The notes beneath the pieces are model-generated. The model was not told where the DNA came from. It saw only the letters and a list, made by a program, of their open reading frames with translations, and did not search any database. A stretch of 64,000 nucleotides of DNA, taken from the NCBI GenBank assembly GCA_017537515.1, contig JAFYKO010000170.1, positions 1 through 64,000 of the forward strand, given 5' to 3'. Of this stretch, positions 50,444-58,954 are shown piece by piece (the first letter of the stretch is position 1; every line of letters starts with the position of its first letter). The stretch is from Clostridia bacterium (lineage in GTDB: Bacteria; Bacillota; Clostridia; Christensenellales; UBA1242). A program made the translations under genes and the position numbers.

Positions 50444-51541
50444 ATGGCAATCCAAATTGAAAAAGCAAAACTCATTGAATCCCTCAAAAAAGTAATGCCT
50501 GGTGTTGAAACGGGCAATACCGTGATTGACGGCACCGACCTTCTTCTTTTCACGGGGGCGTCTGTCAGTTCCTACAACAGCGAAATCGCTGTGTCTGCCC
50601 CGTGCGACACGCAGAATGTTTCGTTCTCCGTCAAGGGTGCGGACTTCTTCAACCTTGTGTCCCGTATGTCCGACGTGATGGTGTCGCTTGAAATCGTGGA
50701 TAACAAGGTGAAACTCAAAGCGGGTCGCACAAAGGCTTCTATGGCCCTGGAAGATTCGTCCAAGGTTATGAACCTTATTCGTGACCTTAACGTGGCTTCC
50801 TTGAAGTATGAGGCTATCCCCGAAGCGTTCATTGACGCTGTGAACATTTGTAATCTTTCGGGCAACGCTGAAAATATCCGTGGCGTGGCTGTGAATGATT
50901 ATGAAGACGGCTCCGCTGTCTATGAAACCGACTCCACCCGTGTCTGCATTAACAAGTTGTCCGAACGTATGGTCCCGTTTTGGGTTGACGACACCACGTT
51001 CAACAACGCTTTCAAGGTCGGCACCCCGACGGGCTACTGCGTCAGCGACGCTTGGCTGCACCTCAAGTATGCCGACGGCACCGTGTTCTCCGCAAAGCGT
51101 AAGGACCACACCGCCTATCCGTTTGAAGCCCTGGCTTCTTTCCCGAAGGCTTTTGAAAATGCAAAGGTTATCGTCAAGGGTCGCCTGCCGAACAACATTG
51201 CCGAAGCCGTGTCCCGTGTGGCTATCCTGGCTTCGGGCGTTGACAAGAAGAACGCCCGCCTGGTGCGTATGACGTTCCGTAAGGACGAACTTGAACTTTA
51301 CGCAGAAAAGATGGGTGGCGAAGCGTCCGAAACTATCCCGTGGGAAACTGCTCTTGAAGAAGACCCGCAGAATATGGAAGTTTGGGTCAACACGTCGTTC
51401 TTGCTTGAAGCGTCCAACAAGGTTATGGACTTCACGCTTTGCTATATGGATATGGACCCGACGGCTCCCCCGTCCCTGTCCCTTGTCTTCCAATCGGGCG
51501 AATTTATGCAGTTAGTCCAGGGTGCGACCAATTCCAAGTAG
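50444..51541 (+). CDS. sliding clamp-like protein (second copy)
   Basis: 365 residues. Same three-domain order as DnaN: SVKGADFFNLVSRM with LKAGRTKASMAL corresponds to the E. coli segment 'PARKFFDICRGL...VRSGRSRFSL'; VFSAKRKDHTAYPFEALASF to 'FTSKLVDGRFPDYRRVL'; AEAVSRVAILASGVDKKNARLV to 'FARAAILSNEKFRGVRL'. The C-terminal MPM(R) end is absent. Divergent from the copy at 43001, so the phage appears to encode two clamps. It has its own promoter and terminator. Confidence 0.75.
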   Translation: MAIQIEKAKLIESLKKVMPGVETGNTVIDGTDLLLFTGASVSSYNSEIAVSAPCDTQNVSFSVKGADFFNLVSRMSDVMVSLEIVDNKVKLKAGRTKASMALEDSSKVMNLIRDLNVASLKYEAIPEAFIDAVNICNLSGNAENIRGVAVNDYEDGSAVYETDSTRVCINKLSERMVPFWVDDTTFNNAFKVGTPTGYCVSDAWLHLKYADGTVFSAKRKDHTAYPFEALASFPKAFENAKVIVKGRLPNNIAEAVSRVAILASGVDKKNARLVRMTFRKDELELYAEKMGGEASETIPWETALEEDPQNMEVWVNTSFLLEASNKVMDFTLCYMDMDPTAPPSLSLVFQSGEFMQLVQGATNSK

Positions 51542-51565
51542 TTTGTTGTGTCCTCGTTAAAAAGG

Positions 51566-51605
51566 AATGCCGAGGCTTAACCGCTTCGGCATTTCTATCT
51601 TTTTG
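51566..51605 (+). terminator. intrinsic terminator after the second clamp
   Basis: AATGCCGA pairs with TCGGCATT (stem 51566-51593), followed by a T-rich tract that runs into the class 2 promoter for the polymerase. Confidence 0.75.
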
Positions 51606-51623
51606 ACGCTCTTGTGCTATATC
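51603..51623 (+). promoter_or_regulatory. class 2 promoter
   Basis: TTGACGCTC, five bases (TTGTG), CTATATC, 38 nt before the polymerase ATG. Confidence 0.65.
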
Positions 51624-51661
51624 TATATTACAGAAGTTTAACGTTTACGGAATAAGAATTT

Positions 51662-54355
51662 ATGGGCTTTTTCAAGATACCCGCTGCCATTCAAGCGATG
51701 TCAGCGAAGCCGAAACTGACAGGCTGTCTAGCCTGTGGATTGGACCAATCGGGCAAGGAATTACCCTTTGCAGGGGACGGTAAGGACAAGGTTTTAATTC
51801 TGTGCGACCACCCCCGTGGAACGGAAGGCAACGACCACGACACCGTGTTCCTGCACAAGATGTATGATTATCTTTGGGACTTGCAGGGCAAGCGTGGACT
51901 GCCCAGGGACTTTTTGGAGTCTGCCTGGATTGGCTACGTTATCCCGTGCCCCTGCAACAAGGAAAACGGCAAGGACCCCAAGCCCGACTGCTGCAAGGAA
52001 CGCTTGGATAGACTCATTAACGAATTGAAGCCGTCCGTTATCATTCCTATGGGTCCCGCTGCTATCCAGGCTCTTATTTGGGACCGAATGAGCGGGCGTA
52101 TCGGAAACACGAAGCCGTCTGACCTTTACGGCAAACGCATTCCCGACCGCCACTATAATTGTTGGATTTGCCCGACATACTCCCCCGAATTTTTGACGTG
52201 GCAGAAAGACGACGACAAGTGCCCGTATATGTATTTTTCGCAGCATATTCGTCTTGCCTATCAAATCAAAGATACCCCGCTGCCGAAAATCCCGACGGAC
52301 GTTCGCACCACGGGCGACGCTGAAACTGCTGCCGATTGGATTGAAGAAATTATTGAATGGGCTGAAACGGACCAACTTGACAAGGCTCCCGAAGGCTATC
52401 ACGACGTTGCGATTGACTACGAAACCACAGGTCTTAAACCACACCGTGAGGGTCATTCTATCAAGGCTGCGTCTGTGGGCTACCGCAAGGACGGGGAATA
52501 CCACGCTATCGGTATTTGGTGGGACGGGGACAACGAACGCCTGGTAAACGCCTGGTATAAACTCACGCACCACGATAAAATCGGTATGGTCGCACACAAG
52601 GCTGACTACGAAGCCTGTTGGACCAGGTTTAGAGCGGGTCTGCATAACACCCGCACCGATTGGATTGATAATTGGTCCTGGGACACTTGCCTGGGTGCCC
52701 ACGTCCTTGACAACTCCCAAAAGGTCGGATTGAAGTTCCACACCTATTGCGAATTGGGTGTTATCGGCTACGACAATAAAGCAGACCATTTCATTACGAC
52801 CCTTATGGACGGGGAAGACCCCAAGAGTTGCAACGCCTTTAACCTGCTCAAAAAGGGTATGGGTGTTCCCAAGGGCGACATTATCTACTATTGCGGGCTA
52901 GACTCCATTTATACGATTGCCCTGCGTGACATTCAGTCCGCACAAATGATTGGGCTTGAAAAGCCGTTCCGCTTCTTTATGCAGGGTATGGACGCACTCG
53001 CCCGTGTGCAGTCCGAGGGTCTGCCGATTGATTACGGCAGGATTAACGACTTGCAGAATGAACTTGAAACCAAATACAAGGAATCCGAAGAAGCCGTCAA
53101 GAACACGGACGAAGCGAAGCAGTGGTGCCGTCAGCACCCAGGCGAAACGTTCAACCCGCTCTCTAACAAACAGATTGCCGAAGTGCTTTACAAGATTTGC
53201 GGATTGAAACCGCCATCGGGTAAAGAAGACGCAACGGGCGACACCCTGGAAAAGTTGGGCACCCCGTTCTGTAAGGCTATCCTGGGTATGCGACGTTGGG
53301 CGAAGATTATGGACTTCCTGGACGGCTACAAGCGTGAAGCCGTGTGGGACGAAGAAAAGCAGGCATATCTTATTCGCCCGTTCTTCAACCTGTCAACGGG
53401 TGCGGGCGGTGATGCCGATGCGGGTCCCCGAACCTATCGTAGTTCGGCTGACAGCCCCAACTTCCAAAATATCCCGAAGCGGGATAAAGAAATGAAGAAA
53501 ATCCTGCGAACCTTGTTTGTCGCTCCAAAGGGCTACCGCTTTATGGAAATGGACTACAAGAGCCTGGAAGTTATGGTGTCCGCAAGTTATCATCACGACC
53601 CGCAAATGATACATTACTTGCAGAATCCCGCTTCGGATATGCACCGTGACACTGCCTGCGATATGTATATCCGAAAGCCCGAAGAACTGACAAAGGAAGA
53701 ACGTTCCACCATTAAGGCGGGCTATGTGTTTTCGTCCTTCTATGGTGCGTCCTACAAGTCGTGTGCCCGAAATATGTGGAACAATATGCCAAAATATACA
53801 AAGGAACACTTGGCAAAGGACCACAGGATTACCACTTACGAAAAGTGGGAAGCACACGTCAAAAAAGGCGATGATATTTTTTGGAACCAACGCTTTAAGG
53901 TTTACAACGCTTGGCGTAGAACTGAATGGGACAGTTATCAAAAAATGGGCTACGTGCAGTCCTACACGGGTTTCCGCTGCCTGGGACCTATGGGCTACAC
54001 GCAGGCTACGAACTGCTGCATTCAAGGTTCCGCATTCCATATCCTGTTGAAAGCCCTTACCTATGACTTGAAAGATTTCAAGGCACAAGGCTTGCAGTCT
54101 TGCATTATCGGGCAGATTCACGACGCTATCATTTCGCTTGTCAAGGAAGGCGAAGAAGACAAGGTGGCAAAGATTATCTATGGTAATGGCGTGAAGCGTG
54201 TCAGCAAGGAATTTCCGTGGATTTGCGTTCCGCTTGTGATTGAAGCCGACGCTTCTGCCGTGGATGGGTCCTGGGCTAAAATGACCGAAGTGGGTGCCCT
54301 GTGTGACGAGGGTATGCCAGAAAATTGGCAGGCAAAGTTTGAGGAAGCCCATTGA
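51662..54355 (+). CDS. UDG-like/family A DNA polymerase fusion
   Basis: 897 residues. Residues 1-200: uracil-DNA-glycosylase superfamily-like domain with four Cys (22, 25, 96, 98) as in Fe-S type 4/5 UDGs, and LKPSVIIPMGPAAIQALIW. Residues 245-430: 3'-5' exonuclease, DYE (252-254) and YCGLD. Residues 440-897: polymerase; motif A DYKSLEV (Asp631), motif B around Lys685 (KAGYVFSSFYGAS), motif C IHDAI (820-823), where the usual HDE Glu is Ala822. Phages such as SPO1 have a comparable UDG/PolA fusion. It is the main replicative polymerase here. Confidence 0.92.
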   Translation: MGFFKIPAAIQAMSAKPKLTGCLACGLDQSGKELPFAGDGKDKVLILCDHPRGTEGNDHDTVFLHKMYDYLWDLQGKRGLPRDFLESAWIGYVIPCPCNKENGKDPKPDCCKERLDRLINELKPSVIIPMGPAAIQALIWDRMSGRIGNTKPSDLYGKRIPDRHYNCWICPTYSPEFLTWQKDDDKCPYMYFSQHIRLAYQIKDTPLPKIPTDVRTTGDAETAADWIEEIIEWAETDQLDKAPEGYHDVAIDYETTGLKPHREGHSIKAASVGYRKDGEYHAIGIWWDGDNERLVNAWYKLTHHDKIGMVAHKADYEACWTRFRAGLHNTRTDWIDNWSWDTCLGAHVLDNSQKVGLKFHTYCELGVIGYDNKADHFITTLMDGEDPKSCNAFNLLKKGMGVPKGDIIYYCGLDSIYTIALRDIQSAQMIGLEKPFRFFMQGMDALARVQSEGLPIDYGRINDLQNELETKYKESEEAVKNTDEAKQWCRQHPGETFNPLSNKQIAEVLYKICGLKPPSGKEDATGDTLEKLGTPFCKAILGMRRWAKIMDFLDGYKREAVWDEEKQAYLIRPFFNLSTGAGGDADAGPRTYRSSADSPNFQNIPKRDKEMKKILRTLFVAPKGYRFMEMDYKSLEVMVSASYHHDPQMIHYLQNPASDMHRDTACDMYIRKPEELTKEERSTIKAGYVFSSFYGASYKSCARNMWNNMPKYTKEHLAKDHRITTYEKWEAHVKKGDDIFWNQRFKVYNAWRRTEWDSYQKMGYVQSYTGFRCLGPMGYTQATNCCIQGSAFHILLKALTYDLKDFKAQGLQSCIIGQIHDAIISLVKEGEEDKVAKIIYGNGVKRVSKEFPWICVPLVIEADASAVDGSWAKMTEVGALCDEGMPENWQAKFEEAH

Positions 54356-54356
54356 T

Positions 54357-54998
54357 ATGGATTTGAAAGATACAGTCAATTATGAAAATGGGGTTATTTG
54401 TGATTTGTATAACCAAGGTTATACGTTACGGCACATAGGCGAAAAATTAAATAGGGACCACCATTATGTTAAACGAAGATTGCTTGAAAATAACATACCG
54501 ATTGTAAGCAGAAAAACAAAGAAACCTTATACAGAGGAACATCGCAGAAAAATATCGTTGACTAGTAAAGGCAGGGTTCCGTGGTCTAGGGGTAAACATA
54601 TGTCCCGTGAGTGTAATCTAAAAAATATGCTTACACATTTAAGGTATTCTGTTGACTATGAATGGCTTAATTCATTTGAAGATATAGAAAAATTAAAGTT
54701 TCTTAATAGGGCTATATCTAGGAAAAGGGACTGCATAGGGTTCACTACCGAAGATTATAAAGCATTTATAGCAAAATTTTACAACGACCCTAAATTTAAT
54801 GAATTATATGCTAAATGGCTAAAAACAAAAGATAAATGGATTAAGCCATCGTTAGACCATATAATTGCAAAATCCGACGGTGGTAGCCTAACTATTGAGA
54901 ATTTACGATTCATTAGTTGGTTTGAAAACCGTGCAAAAGAGTCTATATCTTGTGAGAAATGGGAGCAAATGAAGAAAAACATTAAATACTACCTATGA
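54357..54998 (+). CDS. HNH homing endonuclease
   Basis: 213 residues. N-terminal HTH (YTLRHIGEKLNRDHHYVKRRL), a NUMOD3 repeat (YTEEHRRKISLTSKGRVPWS) and an HNH core (SLDHIIAKSDGGSLTIENLR). Sits one base after the polymerase stop. AT-rich codon use differs sharply from its neighbours, a sign of recent arrival. A free-standing homing endonuclease beside polA may cut the intron/HEG-free polymerase gene of rivals (inference). Confidence 0.88.
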   Translation: MDLKDTVNYENGVICDLYNQGYTLRHIGEKLNRDHHYVKRRLLENNIPIVSRKTKKPYTEEHRRKISLTSKGRVPWSRGKHMSRECNLKNMLTHLRYSVDYEWLNSFEDIEKLKFLNRAISRKRDCIGFTTEDYKAFIAKFYNDPKFNELYAKWLKTKDKWIKPSLDHIIAKSDGGSLTIENLRFISWFENRAKESISCEKWEQMKKNIKYYL

Positions 54999-55028
54999 TG
55001 TAGTGTAATAATTAGCCATTATTCAAGT

Positions 55029-55049
55029 TTGACACTATACGACTATATA
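55029..55049 (+). promoter_or_regulatory. class 2 promoter
   Basis: TTGACACTA, five bases (TACGA), CTATATA, 19 nt before the ATG at 55069. Confidence 0.7.
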
Positions 55050-55068
55050 ACAATTAAGGAACACAACT

Positions 55069-55398
55069 ATGTCTAATTTTCAAGTTGCTAAAAAATCCCT
55101 TCAAGCCATTCAAGCGGTAGTCACCGAAGCCCTTGATAATCTTGACAGGCTCCCGCCCGAAGAAGTCGTTCCTGTGGATAGGGCTATCAATGCCGTCCAC
55201 GAATGTGCCCAGGGCTACGAAGACCACATTAACAATTTGTCCGTGGAATCGTGCTGCTACATTCTGCTTAACAAGTATCTTGAACGCACCCCGACCCATA
55301 CGGAAGTCACTACGTTCAAGTCTGTTATGGAACTTACGCTGCACAACAATTTCGGTGTTCCCACGGAAAAGTTTGAAACACCTAAAACCGAGGAATAA
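55069..55398 (+). CDS. hypothetical protein
   Basis: 109 residues, helical, with CC in the middle and an acidic tail. First gene of the clamp-loader operon. No family recognised. Confidence 0.65.
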   Translation: MSNFQVAKKSLQAIQAVVTEALDNLDRLPPEEVVPVDRAINAVHECAQGYEDHINNLSVESCCYILLNKYLERTPTHTEVTTFKSVMELTLHNNFGVPTEKFETPKTEE

Positions 55399-55401
55399 CC
55401 T

Positions 55402-55764
55402 ATGATTGATAACAACACGGACGAAGTTTCCGAAAAACTGAAAGAAGCACGGGAAGCACTTTCCGAAGAAACCATTGACAAAATCAAGGAAGCCGAAGAA
55501 GCGTTCAATGAATGCGTCGCCAGGTATGAATCCGAAATTGAAGACCTTCAAGGCATTATTGACGATAGGGACTCCGAAATTGCGGAACTGAATGACAAGA
55601 TTGAAGAAATGCAAAGCACAACAGGCGACCTTGAAGACTACGCTGCAAAAATGCTTCAAGCGTTCACTGGTCACGAACCGTCTATGGGCGAAGTGCTTTC
55701 ACTCAAAGAAGACCTTGAAAAACTCTTAACCACCAAACACAACATTCCCCTGGGGTACTTGTAA
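55402..55764 (+). CDS. coiled-coil protein
   Basis: 120 residues, highly acidic and helical; heptad-like pattern through residues 5-75 (ESEIEDLQGIIDDRDSEIAE). CCGAGGAATAA precedes the ATG and one base separates it from the clamp-loader gene. Possibly a small accessory subunit, but this rests on location only. Confidence 0.65.
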   Translation: MIDNNTDEVSEKLKEAREALSEETIDKIKEAEEAFNECVARYESEIEDLQGIIDDRDSEIAELNDKIEEMQSTTGDLEDYAAKMLQAFTGHEPSMGEVLSLKEDLEKLLTTKHNIPLGYL

Positions 55765-55765
55765 T

Positions 55766-56710
55766 ATGTCACTTTACAACGTATATCGTCCGAAGACGTT
55801 TGCCGAAATGCTCGGAAATACCGAAGTCATCAACGCAGTCCAAACCCATTTCGCACAGGACCCGAAGCGTGTGTCCCACTGCCATATCTTCTATGGTCCT
55901 AGCGGGACGGGTAAGACTACAATCGCCCGCATTATCGCTACGGAACTGCTTCACGCTGACCCCGATTTCAGCATTCACGAAATCAATACGTCCGACAACC
56001 GTGGTATTGATACCGTCCGTGAAATCCGTGAACAGATGCGTGGTTTGCCCCTTAAAGGCAAGGCTGTTGTGTATATCATTGACGAAGCCCACGGAATGAC
56101 CGCAGACGCTAAACGTGCATTCTTGAAGCCGACCGAGGATATGCCGTCCCACGTCTATTTCTTCTTCTGCACCACGAACCTTACGCAGTTGCTCAAAGGC
56201 GACGAAGGCAAGGCTCTTGGAACCCGCAGCACTCAATGGAAGTTGGAACCGCTCAACGCTCGTCAGTTGGGCAAGTTGGTGCTTCGCACTGCCGAAGTTG
56301 AAAAGTTCAATGTGGACGACAGGGTGCTTACTAAAATCATTGAGTTTGCGGACGGCTCGCCCCGTTCTGCCTTGAAAGCCCTTGAAAAAGTAATGTCTAG
56401 CCCCGACGACATTGAAGCACAGTTGAAGACCCTGGAGGGCGGTCTTGAAGACGACCCGAACACCTTGGAGTTCTGCCGTGCCGTTTGTGCGGGTAAGCCG
56501 AATTGGAAAGAAATCAATGCAATCTTGCGTGAAATGAAGGGCAAGGTGGACGCTGAAACCGTCCGTCGTGGTGTCCTGGGCTACTGCACTGCCATTATGC
56601 TCAAAAATGGCAGCGAGCGTATCTGCCGTGTTATGGAGGAATTTGCTATCCCGACCTATGACACGGGCTTCCCTGGTCTTGTCCTGGCTGCTTACAGGTC
56701 TATGAAGTAA
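55766..56710 (+). CDS. clamp loader ATPase subunit (RFC/DnaX/gp44-like)
   Basis: 314 residues. Walker A GPSGTGKT (44-51), Walker B DEAH (106-109), sensor-like CTTN, and a small helical lid domain (SPRSALKALEKV). Loads the beta clamps at 43001 and/or 50444 onto DNA. No separate small loader subunit (gp62-like) was recognised. Confidence 0.88.
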   Translation: MSLYNVYRPKTFAEMLGNTEVINAVQTHFAQDPKRVSHCHIFYGPSGTGKTTIARIIATELLHADPDFSIHEINTSDNRGIDTVREIREQMRGLPLKGKAVVYIIDEAHGMTADAKRAFLKPTEDMPSHVYFFFCTTNLTQLLKGDEGKALGTRSTQWKLEPLNARQLGKLVLRTAEVEKFNVDDRVLTKIIEFADGSPRSALKALEKVMSSPDDIEAQLKTLEGGLEDDPNTLEFCRAVCAGKPNWKEINAILREMKGKVDAETVRRGVLGYCTAIMLKNGSERICRVMEEFAIPTYDTGFPGLVLAAYRSMK

Positions 56711-56718
56711 ATATGGTC

Positions 56719-56791
56719 GGACGTGTAGCACAATGGTTGGTGCGACGGACTCATAACCCGTTGGTTGCAGGTTCAAGTCCTGTCACGTCCA
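56719..56791 (+). tRNA. tRNA-Met (CAU)
   Basis: Cloverleaf by eye: acceptor GGACGTG/CACGTCC, D arm TAGCACAATGGTTGGTGC, anticodon loop CTCATAA with CAT at 56752-56754, T arm GCAGG-TTCAAGT-CCTGT, discriminator A; CCA is not encoded. One A-C mismatch closes the anticodon stem. CAU could read Met or, if the C is lysidine-modified, Ile AUA. Lies in the clamp-loader transcript, 8 nt after its stop. Confidence 0.9.
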
Positions 56792-56825
56792 TTATTTGAT
56801 TAACCCTTAAACAAAAGGAACCCTT

Positions 56826-57314
56826 ATGAACGGGAACTATAACTTTTCCATAAATACGATTGACCCCGACTTGGAAATTGACTTTATGGATTTGCAGCCC
56901 GCAGTGGCTATGCAGTCGTCCCTGTATGCCTATTACAGTGACCTGGCGGTGGATGCCCTTGCGGAGCGTGACGAAGCAGCGGACACCCTCAAACGAATGG
57001 AGGGCGAAGTTGAACTTGAAATCCGCAAGAACGCAGAAGCCAATAAGCAAAAACTGACAATCCCCGAAGTCACAGCTCTGGTTGCGTCCGACTCCCGCCT
57101 GGTAGAACAGCGTAGGGTAATCGTTGAAAAGACAAAGGAATTTAAGAAGTTGGACGGCAAGGTAAAGGCTTTGGACCAAAAGAAGTCTATGATTGAATGT
57201 GCCGTCCGAATGATGCTTTCCAAGTCTAACGTGTTGAGCAGCAAGGGCGTAGCCGACGATTGGGCTGCGGATGAATCGCAGAACGCTATCCGCAGACGCT
57301 TGAATGGCAGGTAA
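56826..57314 (+). CDS. hypothetical helical protein near SSB and UvsX
   Basis: 162 residues. Pattern AMQSSLYAYYSDLAVDALAERD, then LEIRKNAEANKQKLTIPEVTALV, then SRLVEQRRVI resembles small helical phage proteins encoded beside SSB and recombinase genes. A recombination-mediator (UvsY-like) job would fit the position but is not shown by sequence. Confidence 0.65.
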   Translation: MNGNYNFSINTIDPDLEIDFMDLQPAVAMQSSLYAYYSDLAVDALAERDEAADTLKRMEGEVELEIRKNAEANKQKLTIPEVTALVASDSRLVEQRRVIVEKTKEFKKLDGKVKALDQKKSMIECAVRMMLSKSNVLSSKGVADDWAADESQNAIRRRLNGR

Positions 57315-57345
57315 TTCAAAGTTTTCAGTAGGGCATATAGCAATT

Positions 57346-57366
57346 TTGACGCTATGTTGCTATATT
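57346..57366 (+). promoter_or_regulatory. class 2 promoter (consensus copy)
   Basis: TTGACGCTA, five bases (TGTTG), CTATATT, 100 nt upstream of the SSB gene. Confidence 0.75.
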
Positions 57367-57374
57367 GAATTAAC

Positions 57375-57465
57375 GCCCCTGTGGGATTCTCCGTCCCTAT
57401 GGGGCAAGTGAACAGTGAACAGAAATAAACAGCAAACAGCAAACTAAAACAAATAGGAGTCCAAT
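57375..57465 (+). promoter_or_regulatory. structured, A-rich leader of the SSB gene; possible autogenous translational operator
   Basis: A hairpin (57375-57405: GCCCC/GGGGC plus GGGA/TCCC, seven-base loop) is followed by an unstructured A-rich tract with repeated AACAG units up to the TAGGAG ribosome site. T4 gene 32 mRNA has a folded element followed by an unstructured tract that gp32 binds to stop its own translation. The analogy is inference. Confidence 0.5.
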
Positions 57466-58887
57466 ATGGCAGGATATGACCGCAGCCGTATGTCCCTGGG
57501 TCGTCGCACCCAACAGCAAACAGATACCCGTGAATCCAACGGTGGCTTGTCCCGCCAGGGATTTATGAACTACGCCACTTGCAAGTTGAAATTCTTCAAG
57601 ATGGGCGACCCTGGCACGTATCACGACATTAACATTCTTCCCTGGAAGATTTCTTCCAAGAACCACCCCGAAGTCATTCGCACAAAGGACGAACCCGAAT
57701 TTCTCCGTAATGGCGAACCGAACCCCGCAAAGGTTATGGTGGGCGACCTTGACTACGTGCTTGACGTGATGGTTCATACCCGCATTGGACCCAACAATGG
57801 CGATTACCTGTGCTTGAAGAAGAACTTTGGTAAGCCGTGCCCGATTTGCGAACGTGCCGAAGAACTCAACAAGGACAACCGCACGAAAGAAGAAGCAAAG
57901 AAACTCTTTGCAAAGCGTAAGTGCGTTTACGTCGTCCAGGAACTTGACGACCAATTCTATGACAAGGGCGAAGACCCGAAGATTTTTGAAGTGTCCCACC
58001 CTGTCTTCTCCAAGGATTTGCAGGACCGTGCTACCGCCTGTATGCGTGGCAAGGGCATTGTGAACTTTTCCGACACTTCCATTGAAGAGGGTCGTGTCGT
58101 GTCGTTCAACGTGAACGAAGAATCTATGGGTAATGGCAAGAAGTTCAAGAAGGCTGCGAACTTTGAGTTCAACGAACGCAAGGAAGAAATTGACCCTGCC
58201 GTTCTCGCAAAGTGCCCGTCGCTTGACTCTATGATGGTTATCAAGACCTACGACCAACTCAAATCCGCTCTCTATGGCGACCCCGATGACGTTGAAGCCG
58301 ATTTTGACAATCAGCCCGACGAAGCCGAAGAATCCACGCCTGCACGTTTCCGTGATAACGCCCCGTCGGATTATGGTGACGAACAGCCGAACAGCCGTCG
58401 TCGTCCCGCACAGGACGAAGTTGAAGCCGACGAACCTGTGAACACTCCCCGTCGTCGTGCTGCCGAAGAACCGCAGGATGAAGCCCCTGCCCGTCGTCAG
58501 CGTCCCGCCCAGGACGAAGCCCCTGCCCGTTTCAGTGACAACGAACCGAAGGACAAGGGACCGCTTGACGAAGCCGACTTTGACAGCGACCCTTACACCG
58601 CTGCCCGTCGCAACTCTCGCAAGACTGCCGTGGACCAGGACACTTCCAAGGAAACGACTACCCGTGCTGAAACTCCCGCACCGACTATGCCGTTTGACGA
58701 CGATGAACAGCCCGAAGAAAAGCAGCCTGCGAAGACTACACCGAAGCGTGAAGTTGCCGATGGCGAATGCCCGAATGGTTATGAGTTCGGGACCGACTGC
58801 GAAAACCAACCGTTGTGCAGCAAGTGTCCCGATGCCATTTGGTCCAAGTGCGACAAGTGCAAACGCTTGATGGCTCGCAAGAAGTAA
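57466..58887 (+). CDS. single-stranded DNA-binding protein (gp32-like)
   Basis: 473 residues. N-terminal basic region and OB-like core; KPCPICERAEEL (Cys125, Cys128) is typical of zinc-containing gp32-type phage SSBs. Residues 285-420 are a long acidic, Pro/Arg-rich disordered region, and the C-terminus has a second Cys cluster (ECPNGYEFGTDC, LCSKC, KCDKCKRL) in place of a plain acidic tail. Coats ssDNA in replication and recombination; adjacent to uvsX. Confidence 0.8.
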   Translation: MAGYDRSRMSLGRRTQQQTDTRESNGGLSRQGFMNYATCKLKFFKMGDPGTYHDINILPWKISSKNHPEVIRTKDEPEFLRNGEPNPAKVMVGDLDYVLDVMVHTRIGPNNGDYLCLKKNFGKPCPICERAEELNKDNRTKEEAKKLFAKRKCVYVVQELDDQFYDKGEDPKIFEVSHPVFSKDLQDRATACMRGKGIVNFSDTSIEEGRVVSFNVNEESMGNGKKFKKAANFEFNERKEEIDPAVLAKCPSLDSMMVIKTYDQLKSALYGDPDDVEADFDNQPDEAEESTPARFRDNAPSDYGDEQPNSRRRPAQDEVEADEPVNTPRRRAAEEPQDEAPARRQRPAQDEAPARFSDNEPKDKGPLDEADFDSDPYTAARRNSRKTAVDQDTSKETTTRAETPAPTMPFDDDEQPEEKQPAKTTPKREVADGECPNGYEFGTDCENQPLCSKCPDAIWSKCDKCKRLMARKK

Positions 58888-58906
58888 TTAAACCCGTAAA
58901 CATAGA

Positions 58907-58938
58907 GGGGGCGTTGGCTCACGCTAACGCCCCTTTTT
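58907..58938 (+). terminator. hairpin terminator between SSB and UvsX genes
   Basis: GGGGCGTT/AACGCCCC stem with a ten-base region between, followed by TTTTT. It may be partial, since uvsX has no class 1 or class 2 promoter of its own; it would then set the SSB:UvsX ratio. Confidence 0.75.
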
Positions 58939-58954
58939 AACCCAGGATATTACT

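Noticed and set aside
50423..51556. 5'/3' complementarity in the second clamp transcript (ACACAACAA leader with TTGTTGTGT after the stop)
   Set aside because: The match is short (about 9-11 bases) and low complexity; not strong enough to report as regulation without conservation data.
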